DNA of 64,000 nucleotides from Streptomyces coelicoflavus (GCF_003112555.1 NZ_BEWB01000007.1:124001-188000); one strand, 5' to 3'; counted from the first letter of the stretch, positions 16,148-25,259 are shown. Translations and numbers: made by a program. Notes: generated by a model from the sequence alone, not told the origin.

Positions 16148-16318
16148 ATGACCGTCCCGGAAGAGAACCGGCCGAAGACCGACACCACCGACGACGTTCT
16201 CGAGCAGCCCCCGGGCCGGCCTGAGGGCGAGCCCCGCCCGCCCGGCGGCACCGGCCGGACCCTGCGCGAGGCCCTCGAGGAGGCGCACGTCCGCCCCGAC
16301 GACTTCGACGAGAAGTGA
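16148..16318 (+). CDS. small acidic hydrophilic protein
   Basis: A 56-residue protein rich in Glu, Asp, Pro and Gly (PEENRPKTDTTDDVLEQPPGRPEGEP) with a C-terminal helix LREALEEAHVRPDDFDEK. It is probably disordered apart from that helix. GAGGAG ten bases upstream of the ATG and the usual third-position GC bias support expression. It converges on the kinase gene with five bases between stops. No family is recognised, though small acidic proteins like this are common near stress genes in Streptomyces. Confidence 0.65.
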   Translation: MTVPEENRPKTDTTDDVLEQPPGRPEGEPRPPGGTGRTLREALEEAHVRPDDFDEK

Positions 16319-16323
16319 CCGCT

Positions 16324-17022
16324 TCAGACCGGCGTTGAGGGCGCCGGTCCCGGCGCGCACGGTGGCGGGCCCGTCATCGCGTCCGCCGGCACCACCAAAT
16401 CGGCCCGGTGCCGGGTCGCGGCGACCAGCTCGGCGTTGCGCCGGTCGGGCCCGAGCGCCCACGCGGCCGCGTCGGCGGGGGACTTGCCGAAGCGCTCGTG
16501 CCGTGCCACCAGCCGCCGGACGCGCTCCGTCTCCTCCAGCTCGCAGAACCACACCTCGTCGAGTCGGGGCCGCACCCGCGCCCAGGCCCCGGTGTCCAGC
16601 AGCAGGTAGTTGCCCTCCGTCACGACCAGCCGTGCGGCGGGCGGCACCGGCAGGGCCCCGGCGACCGGCTGCTCCAGCACCCGCTCGAAACCGGGCGCGT
16701 ACACGATGTCGCCGCCCGTCCCCGCACGCTCCTCGCGCAGCCGCTCCAGCAGCGCCGCGTACCCGGCGGCGTCGAAGGTGTCCGGCGCGCCCTTGCGGTC
16801 CCGGCGGCCCAGCCGGTCCAGTTCGGCGTCGGCGAGGTGGAAGCCGTCCATCGGCACGTGCGCCACCCACGGCTCGCCGCTGCCGTTCAGCTCCCGCACC
16901 AGGTGCGCGGCGAGTGTGGACTTCCCCGACCCGGGAGAGCCCGCGATACCGAGGATCGCGCGCCGTCCGTCCCTGGGGAGGCGGCGGGCGCGGGTGAGCA
17001 GGTCGTCGAACGTCAGCGGCAC
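16324..17022 (-). CDS. P-loop nucleoside/sugar kinase (uridine-kinase fold)
   Basis: A 232-residue kinase of the uridine kinase/phosphoribulokinase/pantothenate kinase fold. Walker A GSPGSGKST is near residue 28, followed by HVPMDGFHLAD (the Asp-Gly-Phe-His substrate motif), LVVTEGNYLLLD (Walker B-like) and a lid region LVARHERFGKSPADA. The family phosphorylates nucleosides, pantothenate or fructose-type sugars; DGFH plus EGNYLL is typical of the loosely annotated nucleoside/nucleotide kinase proteins. The GTG start at VPLTFDD is favoured because the longer ATG form would overlap the divergent gene's upstream region. It diverges from the beta-phosphoglucomutase gene with 53 bases between, so a role in sugar use is possible. 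Confidence 0.8.
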   Translation of the reverse strand: MPLTFDDLLTRARRLPRDGRRAILGIAGSPGSGKSTLAAHLVRELNGSGEPWVAHVPMDGFHLADAELDRLGRRDRKGAPDTFDAAGYAALLERLREERAGTGGDIVYAPGFERVLEQPVAGALPVPPAARLVVTEGNYLLLDTGAWARVRPRLDEVWFCELEETERVRRLVARHERFGKSPADAAAWALGPDRRNAELVAATRHRADLVVPADAMTGPPPCAPGPAPSTPV

Positions 17023-17075
17023 ATCCCACAGTGTGTCACCCGATCGGACCCGCCCCCGCGGGGAACTGTGGGGGT

Positions 17076-17816
17076 ATGACGACACAGCTCGGGCTACCCG
17101 ACGACATCCAGGCCTGCCTCTTCGACCTCGACGGGGTCGTCACCAGGACGGCGGTGGTGCACGCCGCAGCCTGGAAGGCGACCTTCGACGCCTTCCTGCG
17201 CGAGCGGGACGGCGCGGACTTCCGCCCCTTCACCGACTCCGACTACGACCAGTACGTCGACGGCCGCCCCCGCGCCGGCGGCGTCCGCTCCTTCCTCGCC
17301 TCCCGCGGCGTCGAACTGCCCGAGGGCACCCCCGACGACCCCCCGGACGCGCAGACCGTCAACGGCGTCGGCAACCGCAAGAACGAACTCCTCCTGGAGA
17401 AGATCCGCACCGACGGCGTGGAACCCTACGAGGGCACGCTGCGCTACATCGACGCCGTCCGCGCCGCCGGTCTCGCCACCGCCATCGTCTCCTCCAGCGC
17501 CAACACCCGGGACGTGCTGCGCTCCATCGACGCCGAGCGGCTGTTCGACGTGCGGATCGACGGCGTGGTGGCCAGGGAACGGAAGCTGCCCGGCAAACCA
17601 CACCCCGACACCTTCCTCGCCGCCGCCCGGGACCTCGGCGTCGAGGCCGCCCGCGCCGCCGTCTTCGAGGACGCGCTGGCCGGCATGGACGCGGGCCGCT
17701 CCGGGCACTTCGGCTACGTCGTCGGCGTCGACCGCGTCGGCCAGACCGACGCCCTCTACGCCCACGGCGCCGACCGCGTCGTCAAGGACCTCGCCGAGCT
17801 GGGAGGCCACGCGTGA
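17076..17816 (+). CDS. beta-phosphoglucomutase-family HAD phosphotransferase
   Basis: A 246-residue haloacid-dehalogenase-superfamily protein. It has the nucleophile motif FDLDGVV, the conserved His ten positions after the second Asp (TAVVHAAAW), the cap-domain core, lysine in KLPGKPHPDTF and the acidic pair FEDALAGMDA. Those residues correspond to Asp8, Asp10, His20, Lys145, Glu169 and Asp170 of lactococcal beta-phosphoglucomutase. One usually acidic position after the nucleophile is Arg (TRTA instead of TDTA). It would convert beta-glucose 1-phosphate to glucose 6-phosphate. Its stop overlaps the GTG start of the GH65 phosphorylase, which makes beta-glucose 1-phosphate, so the two form one pathway. 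Confidence 0.88.
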   Translation: MTTQLGLPDDIQACLFDLDGVVTRTAVVHAAAWKATFDAFLRERDGADFRPFTDSDYDQYVDGRPRAGGVRSFLASRGVELPEGTPDDPPDAQTVNGVGNRKNELLLEKIRTDGVEPYEGTLRYIDAVRAAGLATAIVSSSANTRDVLRSIDAERLFDVRIDGVVARERKLPGKPHPDTFLAAARDLGVEAARAAVFEDALAGMDAGRSGHFGYVVGVDRVGQTDALYAHGADRVVKDLAELGGHA

Positions 17817-20191
17817 TCACCAACCGGACGTACACCGTGGAGCCCTGGCGGGTGCGCGAGACCGCCCTCAACCTCGACCTCCTCGCGCAGAGCGAGTCCG
17901 TCTTCGCCCTGTCCAACGGGCACGTCGGCTGGCGCGGCAACCTCGACGAGGGCGAACCGCACGGCCTGCCCGGCAGCTACCTCAACGGCGTCTACGAACT
18001 CCACCCGCTGCCCTACGCCGAGGCGGGCTACGGCTACCCCGAGTCGGGCCAGACCGCCATCAACGTCACCAACGGCAAGCTGCTGCGGCTGCTGGTCGAC
18101 GACGAGCCCTTCGACCTGCGCTACGGGCGGCTCGGCAAGCACGAGCGGACCCTGGACCTCAGGCGCGGCGTCCTCGAGCGGACCTGCGAGTGGACCTCCC
18201 CGGCCGGCACGACCGTCCGGGTGCGCTCCACCCGCCTGGTCTCCCTCACCCAGCGCGCCATCGCCGCCGTGGAGTACGAGGTCGAACCCGTCGACAGCCG
18301 CACCCGGGTGGTCATCCAGTCGGAGCTGGTCACCAACGAGAGCCTGCCCTCCGCCGACGGCGACCCGAGGACCGCCAAGGCGCTCCAGTCCCCACTGGAG
18401 CCGGAGGAGGACCTGGCCATGGGGTCGCGGCTGCGGCTGGTCCACCGCACCCGGCGCAGCGGCCTGCGGGTCGCCGTGGCCGCCGACCACGTCGTCGACG
18501 CCCCCGGCGAGATCACCACCAGCAGCGAGAGCAACGCCGACGTGTCCCGCCTCACCATCACCTCCGTCCTGGACCCGGGGCAGCGGCTGCGGGTGCAGAA
18601 GACCGTCGCCCACGGCTGGTCGGGCGCCCGCTCCCGGCCCGCGATGAGCGACCAGGTGGAGGCGGCGCTGGCCGCCGCCGCACACGGCGGCTGGGACGGG
18701 CTCGTGGCCGAACAGCGGGACTACCTCGACGACTTCTGGGCCCGCGCGGACGTCGAGGTGCACGGCGACGAGGAGATCCAGCAGGCCGTCCGCTTCGCCC
18801 TGTTCCACGTGCTTCAGGCCGGGGCCCGCGCCGAGCAGCGCGCGATTCCGGCCAAGGGACTGACCGGTTCCGGATACGACGGCCACGCGTTCTGGGACAC
18901 CGAGATGTTCGTGCTGCCCCTGCTCACCTACACCGCGCCCAAGGCCGTCGCCGAGGCGCTGCGCTGGCGGCAGGCCACCCTGCCCGCCGCCCGCGACCGC
19001 GCCGCCCAGCTCGGGCTGCGCGGCGCCGCCTTCCCGTGGCGGACCATCGACGGCTCGGAGGGCTCCGCGTACTGGCCGGCCGGCACGGCCGCCTTCCACG
19101 TGGCCGCCGACATCGCCCACGCCGCGGTGCGCTACACGGCGGCCACCGGCGACATCGACTTCGAACGCGAGACCGCCCTGGAACTCCTGGTGGAGACCGC
19201 CCGGTTGTGGCGCTCCCTGGGCCACCACGACCACCACGGCGTCTTCCACATCGACGGCATCACCGGACCGGACGAGTACAGCGCCGTCGTCGACGACAAC
19301 ACGTACACCAACCTGATGGCGCGCGCCAACCTCCTCGCCGCCGCCGACGTGTGCGAACGCCACCCGGAGGAGGCGACCCGGCTCGGCGTCGACGAGGAGG
19401 AGAGCGCCGCCTGGCGGGACGCCGCCGAGGCCGTGCACATCCCGTACAACGAGGAGATCGGCGTCCACGAGCAGCACGCCGGCTTCACCCGCCACCAGCG
19501 CTGGGACTTCGCACGCACAGGCGCCGACCAGTACCCGCTGATGCTGCACTTCCCCTACTTCGACATCTACCGCAAACAGGTGATCAAGCAGTCCGACCTG
19601 GTGCTGGCCATGTACACCTGCGGCAGCTGGTTCGACGCCCACTGCGACGACGACCAGATGGCCGCGAACTTCGCCTACTACGAGCCGCTGACCGTACGGG
19701 ACTCCTCCCTGTCCGCCTGCTGCCAGGCCGTCGTCGCCGCCCAGACGGGACATCTGCGGCTGGCCTACGACTACGCCACCGAGGCCGCCCTGATGGACCT
19801 CGCGGACCTGGAGCACAACACCCGCGACGGACTCCACATCGCCTCGCTGGCCGGTACGTGGATGGCGCTGGTCGCCGGGTTCGGCGGCACCCGGCGGGAC
19901 GGCGACAGCCTGCGCTTCACGCCCCGCCTGCCCGAGAAGTTCAGCCGCCTCGCCTTCCGGCTCCAGTTCCGGGGCCGGTGCCTTCAGGTGGAGATCGGCC
20001 CCGACCGGGCGTCGTACTCGCTGCTGGGCGGACCGCCCCTGACGATCCATCACCACGGCACCGAGGTGCACGTGAACGGAGACGGGCCCGTTACGCTCGG
20101 CATCACCGCGCCGAAGTGGCGGCCCACGCCCGAACAGCCCCCGCACCGCCGGCCGGGCGTCGGCGACCGTTCGGTCCCCGGCGACGGATGA
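17813..20191 (+). CDS. GH65 disaccharide phosphorylase
   Basis: A 792-residue glycoside hydrolase family 65 enzyme. An N-terminal beta-sandwich (VEPWRVRETALNLDLLAQSESVFALSNGHVGWRGN, in outline) precedes an (alpha/alpha)6 barrel with the catalytic general-acid Glu in GITGPDEYSAVVDDN and the phosphate-binding KQSDLV. GH65 enzymes phosphorolyse trehalose, maltose or kojibiose with inversion, giving beta-glucose 1-phosphate; the exact substrate is not decidable by eye. The GTG start overlaps the preceding mutase stop (GTGA) with GGGAGG upstream, so the genes are coupled. The length is normal for the family. The arrangement recalls the mycobacterial Rv3400/Rv3401 pair, from memory. Confidence 0.9.
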   Translation: MITNRTYTVEPWRVRETALNLDLLAQSESVFALSNGHVGWRGNLDEGEPHGLPGSYLNGVYELHPLPYAEAGYGYPESGQTAINVTNGKLLRLLVDDEPFDLRYGRLGKHERTLDLRRGVLERTCEWTSPAGTTVRVRSTRLVSLTQRAIAAVEYEVEPVDSRTRVVIQSELVTNESLPSADGDPRTAKALQSPLEPEEDLAMGSRLRLVHRTRRSGLRVAVAADHVVDAPGEITTSSESNADVSRLTITSVLDPGQRLRVQKTVAHGWSGARSRPAMSDQVEAALAAAAHGGWDGLVAEQRDYLDDFWARADVEVHGDEEIQQAVRFALFHVLQAGARAEQRAIPAKGLTGSGYDGHAFWDTEMFVLPLLTYTAPKAVAEALRWRQATLPAARDRAAQLGLRGAAFPWRTIDGSEGSAYWPAGTAAFHVAADIAHAAVRYTAATGDIDFERETALELLVETARLWRSLGHHDHHGVFHIDGITGPDEYSAVVDDNTYTNLMARANLLAAADVCERHPEEATRLGVDEEESAAWRDAAEAVHIPYNEEIGVHEQHAGFTRHQRWDFARTGADQYPLMLHFPYFDIYRKQVIKQSDLVLAMYTCGSWFDAHCDDDQMAANFAYYEPLTVRDSSLSACCQAVVAAQTGHLRLAYDYATEAALMDLADLEHNTRDGLHIASLAGTWMALVAGFGGTRRDGDSLRFTPRLPEKFSRLAFRLQFRGRCLQVEIGPDRASYSLLGGPPLTIHHHGTEVHVNGDGPVTLGITAPKWRPTPEQPPHRRPGVGDRSVPGDG

Positions 20192-20338
20192 GACCCGGCG
20201 ACTGGCCGAGTTCCGTCCTGTGCTTCAGGGGCACGCGGGTTAGTTTGATCATGTTTTCCGGGAATCCGGGCTCCCGCCACGGGCGGCAGGAGGTGAGGGA
20301 CGAGCTGCCCCGCGACGTGCGGGGGTGAAAGGTGCACG

Positions 20339-21832
20339 ATGACCGACGGCGTGAACGCCACCCTTGTCGACGGACGGAGGGGCACGGCGGCGAAGGCGTC
20401 CGGCACCCCGCGGCGATGGCGCGGCGCCAGGCCCGTAGCGGCGGTGGCCGCGGCCTTCACCCTGGTCCAACTGGTCCTCGTCCACCCCTCGATGGGGCTC
20501 GGCTGGGACGAGATCGTGTACACCAGCCAGGTCACCACGCACCACCCCGCCGCCTTCTTCAGCGCGCCGCGCTCCCGCGGAGTCTCCCTGCTGGTGGCAC
20601 CCGTCGCCTCCTGGTCGGCCTCCACCGAACTCCTGCGCGTCTACCTCGCCGTGCTCTCGGGCCTGGGCCTGTACCTCGCCCTGCGCGCATGGCAGGGCCT
20701 GTTCCCGGCCCGGGTCCTCGCCACCGGTGGCGCGTTCCTCGCCACGCTGTGGGTGACCCTCTTCTACGGTCCGCAGGCCATGCCCAACTACTGGGTCGGG
20801 ATCGGCGCCCTCACCACCGTGGGCTGCACCCTGCGGGCGCTGGGCGCCGGTGAGCCCCGGGGGCGCTCCGTCCGGGGCGCGCTGTGGGGAGCGGCCGCCG
20901 GAGCCGTGCTGATGGCACTGATGCGGCCCACCGACGCCGTCTGGGTGGCCGTGCCCCTGCTGGTCCTGGTCCTCGTACGCCGCCACTGGCCGCTGCTGCT
21001 CGCCCTCGCGGGCGGCCTGGCGGTCGGGGGAGGGGAGTGGGTGGTCGAGGCGTACGCCTGGTACGGCGGGCTCGGGGAGCGGCTGGAGCGTGCCTCCGAG
21101 ATCCAGGGCGGCCTCGGCTGGAACATCGCCGTCGACGACCAGATGCGCAGCCTCGGCGGACGGGGACTGTGCCGGCCGTGCACCGGATCCATGCCGCACC
21201 CGGTCGTCACCCTGTGGTGGCTGCTCCTCCCGGTCGTCGCCGCCGTCGGCGCGGTCGTCGCGCTCCGGGCCCGCCGCGCCACCGCGACACTGGTCCCCCT
21301 CGCCTGCGCCGTCACGGCCGCGGCGCCGTACCTGTTCATGATCGGCTACGCGGCGCCCCGCTTCCTCCAGCCCGCCTACGCCCTGCTCGCCCTCCCGGTC
21401 GCCGACGCGCTGTGGCACCTGGCCGGGGCGGGGCGCGACCGCCGGCGTCCGGTCGCCGCGACCCTGGTCGCGCTCGCGGTGGCCGGGCATCTGGCGGTCC
21501 AGTTCTCGGTCCTCATGGGCACCGTGAACCGCAACGTCGACAGCCGCGAGGACTGGGCCCGCGTCGCCGACGAACTGCACCGGCTCGGGGTCCGCCCGCC
21601 CTGTCTGCTCACCGGCCACGAGTCCATCCCGATCGGCTACTACACCGGCTGCTCCTCCGGCTCCACCAGCGGCAACAACGAGAACACCACCGTCGCCGAG
21701 ATCCTGGACACCGCCCGGCGGATCCCGGTCGCCGCCATCACCGGACCCGGCGGCACCCCGCCGGCCCACACCCGCGGCTGGACGCCCCACCGCATCACCG
21801 ACCTGGAGATCCGGGTGGCGCCCCCGGGTTAG
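20339..21832 (+). CDS. integral membrane protein, GT-C glycosyltransferase-like
   Basis: A 497-residue polytopic protein with about ten membrane segments (for example VAAVAAAFTLVQLVLV, LRVYLAVLSGLGLYLAL, VWVAVPLLVLVLV). After the first helix comes an outside loop GLGWDEIVYTSQ whose Asp-Glu resembles the catalytic acidic loop of GT39/GT87-type lipid-linked sugar transferases. A large extracytoplasmic C-terminal domain has paired cysteines (CLLTGHESIPIGYYTGC). It may transfer a sugar from a polyprenyl carrier on the outer face. GAAAGG lies before the ATG. It is not clearly coupled to the DUF5709 gene downstream. The glycosyltransferase call is a fold guess; the membrane call is firm. Confidence 0.75.
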   Translation: MTDGVNATLVDGRRGTAAKASGTPRRWRGARPVAAVAAAFTLVQLVLVHPSMGLGWDEIVYTSQVTTHHPAAFFSAPRSRGVSLLVAPVASWSASTELLRVYLAVLSGLGLYLALRAWQGLFPARVLATGGAFLATLWVTLFYGPQAMPNYWVGIGALTTVGCTLRALGAGEPRGRSVRGALWGAAAGAVLMALMRPTDAVWVAVPLLVLVLVRRHWPLLLALAGGLAVGGGEWVVEAYAWYGGLGERLERASEIQGGLGWNIAVDDQMRSLGGRGLCRPCTGSMPHPVVTLWWLLLPVVAAVGAVVALRARRATATLVPLACAVTAAAPYLFMIGYAAPRFLQPAYALLALPVADALWHLAGAGRDRRRPVAATLVALAVAGHLAVQFSVLMGTVNRNVDSREDWARVADELHRLGVRPPCLLTGHESIPIGYYTGCSSGSTSGNNENTTVAEILDTARRIPVAAITGPGGTPPAHTRGWTPHRITDLEIRVAPPG

Positions 21833-21906
21833 AGATCGCGTATCGGGAAACGCGAACCCGGACAGCGGGACCACCGAGCCGACGCGAGCGCGAGAGGGAG
21901 GCAGCG

Positions 21907-22383
21907 ATGGGCACCGACCCGATGGCCGACGACGCCTACCAGCCCACCGGCAGCAACGAGGAGCAGGAGGACGCCGCGCCCCTCGACCTCCAGGACGCCC
22001 TCGACGAGCGGACGTACGACGACACCCTCGACGAGGGCTACTCCCCGCCGGAGAAGCCCCTGGGGGTGACCAAGCACGGCACCACGGCCGCCGAACAGCA
22101 CGAGGGCGAGACCCTCGACGAACGGCTGGCCGAGGAGGTGCCCGACGTGTCGGCGCCCGACGGGGACGGTGTGGGCGACGAGCCCGGGGGCGAGGGCGAA
22201 CCGGTCGACCCGGAGGCGGGCACCGACCGCTCGGGCCGCCTGGTCGCCCCCGACGAAGGCGTACGCGAGGACACGACCAAGGAGACGGTCGCGCAGGACG
22301 TCGGCGTCGACGGCGGAGCCGCGGGCGCCGAGGAGGCCGCGGTGCACGTGGTGGAGGACGAGACGGAGCTGCCCGAGTCCTAG
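21907..22383 (+). CDS. DUF5709 acidic protein
   Basis: A 158-residue, strongly acidic protein. The segment TLDEGYSPPEKPLGVTKHGTT followed by ETLDERLAEEVPDV matches the DUF5709 family of actinobacterial proteins, which is of unknown function. The rest is low-complexity Asp/Glu/Gly/Pro and probably disordered. It is cytoplasmic, with no signal peptide. GAGAGGGAGG lies six bases before the ATG. It converges with the small gene at 22446 across a strong 21-bp hairpin. The family is usually associated with stress or envelope-related gene neighbourhoods, but nothing here shows this. Confidence 0.82.
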   Translation: MGTDPMADDAYQPTGSNEEQEDAAPLDLQDALDERTYDDTLDEGYSPPEKPLGVTKHGTTAAEQHEGETLDERLAEEVPDVSAPDGDGVGDEPGGEGEPVDPEAGTDRSGRLVAPDEGVREDTTKETVAQDVGVDGGAAGAEEAAVHVVEDETELPES

Positions 22384-22394
22384 GACCGGCGGCA

Positions 22395-22444
22395 CGCGGG
22401 GAGCCCCCGGCCGGAGCGGTGCGTCCGGTCGGGGGCTCCCCGCG
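22395..22444. terminator. strong bidirectional terminator
   Basis: A 21-base inverted repeat with one mismatch and an 8-base loop (arms begin CGCGGGGAGCCCC and end GGGGCTCCCCGCG) between the convergent stops at 22383 and 22446. Confidence 0.75.
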
Positions 22445-22445
22445 G

Positions 22446-22667
22446 TCAGGGCAGCAGCTTGTCGAGGGCCGAGGGGCCCTCCTCGGCCAGCTTGCGCCTG
22501 GCCCACTCCAGGTTCTGCGGGGTGACGTCCCGGCCGGCCGCCAGGACGAGGTCCTCCGGGGACACCTCCGTGCCGGTGCGGGCGTGGAGCAGGTCGTCCG
22601 GGGTGGCGCGGTCGTCCCCCGGACCGGCTTCGGAGGGTCGGGAGGCGTCGGGCTGTGACGTCGACAT
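22446..22667 (-). CDS. small hypothetical protein
   Basis: A 73-residue hydrophilic protein (MSTSQPDASRPSEAG...). A disordered N-terminal third is followed by ATPDDLLHARTGTEVSPEDLVLAAGRDVTPQNLEWARRKL, two short similar modules (TPDDL, SPEDL, TPQNL helix starts). The motif of repeated T/S-P-x-D/N-L helix caps is typical of small conserved Streptomyces proteins of unknown function. AGGAG lies eight bases before the ATG. It is transcribed towards a strong terminator and sits downstream of, but separate from, the SpoIIE phosphatase. I cannot name a family. Confidence 0.68.
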   Translation of the reverse strand: MSTSQPDASRPSEAGPGDDRATPDDLLHARTGTEVSPEDLVLAAGRDVTPQNLEWARRKLAEEGPSALDKLLP

Positions 22668-22813
22668 GATCAGTGCTCCTCGGATCCGGATCGCTGCTTC
22701 GGTGCCGTGCTGTTGTCGGTCCCGAATATCCCGATAACACCATTCAATGCGGAACCGGCCCGCGCATCCGGAGCGCCGACGCAGGGGCCCGGTCCGACGT
22801 GCCCCGAGGACGG

Positions 22814-23923
22814 TCACCGTCCGGCCGGCGGCGAGGGAGTGAGCACGAGCATCGTCACGTCGTCCTGCACGTCCGGGCAGAAGCGCACCAGATCCGCCCA
22901 GACCAGGTCCGGGAGCACGGCCGGGTCCTCGCCCGCGAGGGTGCCCAGCCGCTCGGCCAGCGGGTAGAACGCGCCGCTGCCGTCCCTCGCCTCGACCACC
23001 CCGTCGGAGGCGAGGAAGAGCCGGTCGCCCGGGCGCAGCGACACCGTGCACGCCTCGATCGCCCCGGCGTCCGCGAGGCCCAGCCCGAGCGGTGTCCACG
23101 GCGACACCTCGAGCTCCGTGGCGTCCGCACCCCGCAGCAGCAGGGGCGGCGGGTTGCCGCACACCACGACCCGCACCTCCAGACCGTCGGCGGAGAACTC
23201 CAGCAGCGCGGCCGTCGCGAACAGCTCGGCGTGCCGCGCGTCCGCCGAGTCCACCAGCAGCCTGCGGTCGAGCCGCCCCGCCACCGACGCCAGGTCCGGC
23301 TGGTCGAGCACCGCCTCGCGGAACGCCCCCAGCAGCGAGGCGACCGTCGACACCGCCGACAGGCCGTGCCCCTGCACGTCCCCCGTCACGGCCCGTACGC
23401 CGAAGGGACCGTCCCGCACGTCGAAGAAGTCGCCCCCGACCAGTGTCCCGCGCTGCGCCGCCCGGTACAGTCCCGTGCAGCGCACCGCCCCGACCCGCTC
23501 GGGCAGCGGGGGAGCGACGGCGCGCTGAGCGGCCTCGGCGACCGTGCGCTCCAGCCCCAGCTGGGCGTCCCGGCGACTGCGTACGAAGGACACGAAGACG
23601 CTGAGCACGGCGACGAAGACGATGGTCAGCAGGTCGGCGTCGCCGGGCCGGTCGAGCTGGAGCGCCGGGATGTGCAGGAGCGCGATCACCACACCGCCCA
23701 GCAGGGCGGTCGCCAGCGGACCGTACGACAGGACCGCCAGCGGCGGGATGGCGCCCAGCAGGAAGCCGATCTCCAGCGGCTCGTGACTGAGCAGGGTGGC
23801 CGCGAAGATCGCCACGACGAGGGCCGGCGGGAGCACCCGGACCCAGCGGGGCGGCGGCGCCCCGCTCAGCCAGCTCCGCCGGTCCTCGCCCCGACGCGGT
23901 GACAGGGCGGGCACCTTTCGCAC
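22814..23923 (-). CDS. membrane SpoIIE/PP2C-type phosphatase
   Basis: A 369-residue protein. Three to four N-terminal membrane helices (residues ~27-115; ALVVAIFAATLLS, LLTIVFVAVLSVFVSF) lead to a short coiled linker and a PP2C-like SpoIIE domain with GGDFFDV, VTGDVQGHGLSA, GNPPPLLL, SDGVVEAR and DDVTMLVL, the metal-binding acidic residues in order. Such phosphatases dephosphorylate anti-anti-sigma factors in partner-switching systems. No sigma, anti-sigma or antagonist gene is adjacent; an RsbW-like ATPase is 16 kb away. The GTG start has GGAG nine bases upstream. The membrane domain is presumably the sensor. Confidence 0.87.
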   Translation of the reverse strand: MRKVPALSPRRGEDRRSWLSGAPPPRWVRVLPPALVVAIFAATLLSHEPLEIGFLLGAIPPLAVLSYGPLATALLGGVVIALLHIPALQLDRPGDADLLTIVFVAVLSVFVSFVRSRRDAQLGLERTVAEAAQRAVAPPLPERVGAVRCTGLYRAAQRGTLVGGDFFDVRDGPFGVRAVTGDVQGHGLSAVSTVASLLGAFREAVLDQPDLASVAGRLDRRLLVDSADARHAELFATAALLEFSADGLEVRVVVCGNPPPLLLRGADATELEVSPWTPLGLGLADAGAIEACTVSLRPGDRLFLASDGVVEARDGSGAFYPLAERLGTLAGEDPAVLPDLVWADLVRFCPDVQDDVTMLVLTPSPPAGR

Positions 23924-23948
23924 ACCACCACGCTCCTACGCCGGCGCA

Positions 23949-23989
23949 CCGCCCGCACGCGGAGAGCCGGGGGCGGACGGTGCGGGCGG
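23949..23989 (-). terminator. hairpin after the GH64 gene
   Basis: Ten-base arms CCGCCCGCAC/GTGCGGGCGG 15 bases beyond the glucanase stop at 24004. Confidence 0.45.
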
Positions 23990-24003
23990 GGCGACGGGCG
24001 GGC

Positions 24004-25209
24004 TCAGAGGGCGCCGAGCGTCAGCCGGAACCCGGTGGGCGCCGTGTCCTGGATGTACGAGGCGAAGTCGGCCACGTCGTCGAAGGCGAAGCCGTACGCC
24101 CTGCCGTCCTCGGTGGCCGCGTGCACCGCCCTGGAGTAGTGGTTGGTCAGCGCGGTCCGGTAGAACGTGGCGGGGTCGGTCGTGGGCTGGTCGGCCGAGG
24201 AGACCAGCGTGGAGCGGTTGAAGCCCGCGCCGAGGACCGCGGCGACCGGGCCGGTCGTGCCGTCGTTGGGGGCGGCGAGGCTGCCGTCGCAGAAGAGCAC
24301 GTCCCGGGTGGACGGCCTGGCGAAGGACACCTGGGCGGGCCCGTCGAAGGCCAGCCGGTCCCCGCGCACCCGGCCGGTGAAGGTCCCGGCGTTGGTGGTG
24401 ATCCTCAGGTCCTTGCCGGTGTACGTGCTCCACACCTCGTCGATGTACGGGGCGAGGTAGTCCTTCGGGAACAGACCGGCGTCCAGCCCGTGGCCGGGTG
24501 CGATCACGCGGGTGTCGTCCACGACCAGCGGCGCGAACTCCTCCACCTTCCGCACCGCGTCGAAGACGGCGGCCCGGCCGCCCGCACGTACGGTGCCGGT
24601 CGTCTGGTCCTTTGCGCCGGTCAGCCGGATGCCGAGCGGCACACTGAACATGTCGACCATGGTGGTGTTGCAGAACATCCCGGAGGAGTTGTACGTGAAC
24701 TCCGCGCAGTCGTGCAGCACCCCGTAGTTGGGGTCGGACTCGACCCAGCCCGCCGGGTACTGGAGCGCGGCGTTGCCCGCGCCGTCCGTGACGACCTTGA
24801 ACTTCAGCTTCCCGCCGAGGGACACGTAGATCCGGCCGGAGAGGTGGGGCAGGTTCAGCTCGGTCTCGCCGCTGCCGGCGAGGTCGATCGCGTAGTCGGT
24901 GTAGCCGTCGGCGCCGTTGTCGGAGAGGGCCACGGGTGCCACGGTGCCGTCGGGGGTGACCCGCACCTGGCGGCCGTCCACGTTGCCGACGATGTAGACG
25001 TGCACGTCGCCGTTGCCGAAGGAGCCGGTGCCGTTGACGATCGTCAGTGGCAGGCCGCCGGCCGCCCTGGCCTTCGGGGCCTCGTCCGAGCCGGCCTCCG
25101 CGAGGGCGTGCGGGGCGACGGCGGCGGCGACCGGGGCGGCCACGGCCATGCCGCCGAGGGCGACGAGGAGCTTGCGGCGGGCGAGCGGACGCTGGTGACG
25201 AGGGGTCAT
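24004..25209 (-). CDS. GH64 beta-1,3-glucanase, Tat-exported
   Basis: A 401-residue secreted enzyme of glycoside hydrolase family 64. The signal has twin arginines (ARRKLLVALGGM) and ends near ALAEAG, so export by Tat is likely. The catalytic pair is visible as Glu in HDCAEFTYN and Asp 16 residues later in TMVDMFSVP, the same spacing as Glu154/Asp170 of the S. matensis laminaripentaose-producing enzyme. The protein cleaves beta-1,3-glucan (laminarin, fungal wall) to oligosaccharides. The start at MTPRHQR follows GGAG; upstream codons run through the operator. A perfect LacI-type palindrome at 25260 should mediate substrate induction. No carbohydrate-binding module is seen. Confidence 0.9.
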   Translation of the reverse strand: MTPRHQRPLARRKLLVALGGMAVAAPVAAAVAPHALAEAGSDEAPKARAAGGLPLTIVNGTGSFGNGDVHVYIVGNVDGRQVRVTPDGTVAPVALSDNGADGYTDYAIDLAGSGETELNLPHLSGRIYVSLGGKLKFKVVTDGAGNAALQYPAGWVESDPNYGVLHDCAEFTYNSSGMFCNTTMVDMFSVPLGIRLTGAKDQTTGTVRAGGRAAVFDAVRKVEEFAPLVVDDTRVIAPGHGLDAGLFPKDYLAPYIDEVWSTYTGKDLRITTNAGTFTGRVRGDRLAFDGPAQVSFARPSTRDVLFCDGSLAAPNDGTTGPVAAVLGAGFNRSTLVSSADQPTTDPATFYRTALTNHYSRAVHAATEDGRAYGFAFDDVADFASYIQDTAPTGFRLTLGAL

Positions 25210-25259
25210 GTGGGGGGTCTCCAGAGTGATCGGGGCACGACCGTGCGGCGGTGAGGTTC

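Noticed and set aside
17756..20146. 796-codon minus-strand frame opposite the GH65 gene
   Set aside because: Shadow of a well-recognised phosphorylase; Val/Gly-rich repeats reflect codon structure.
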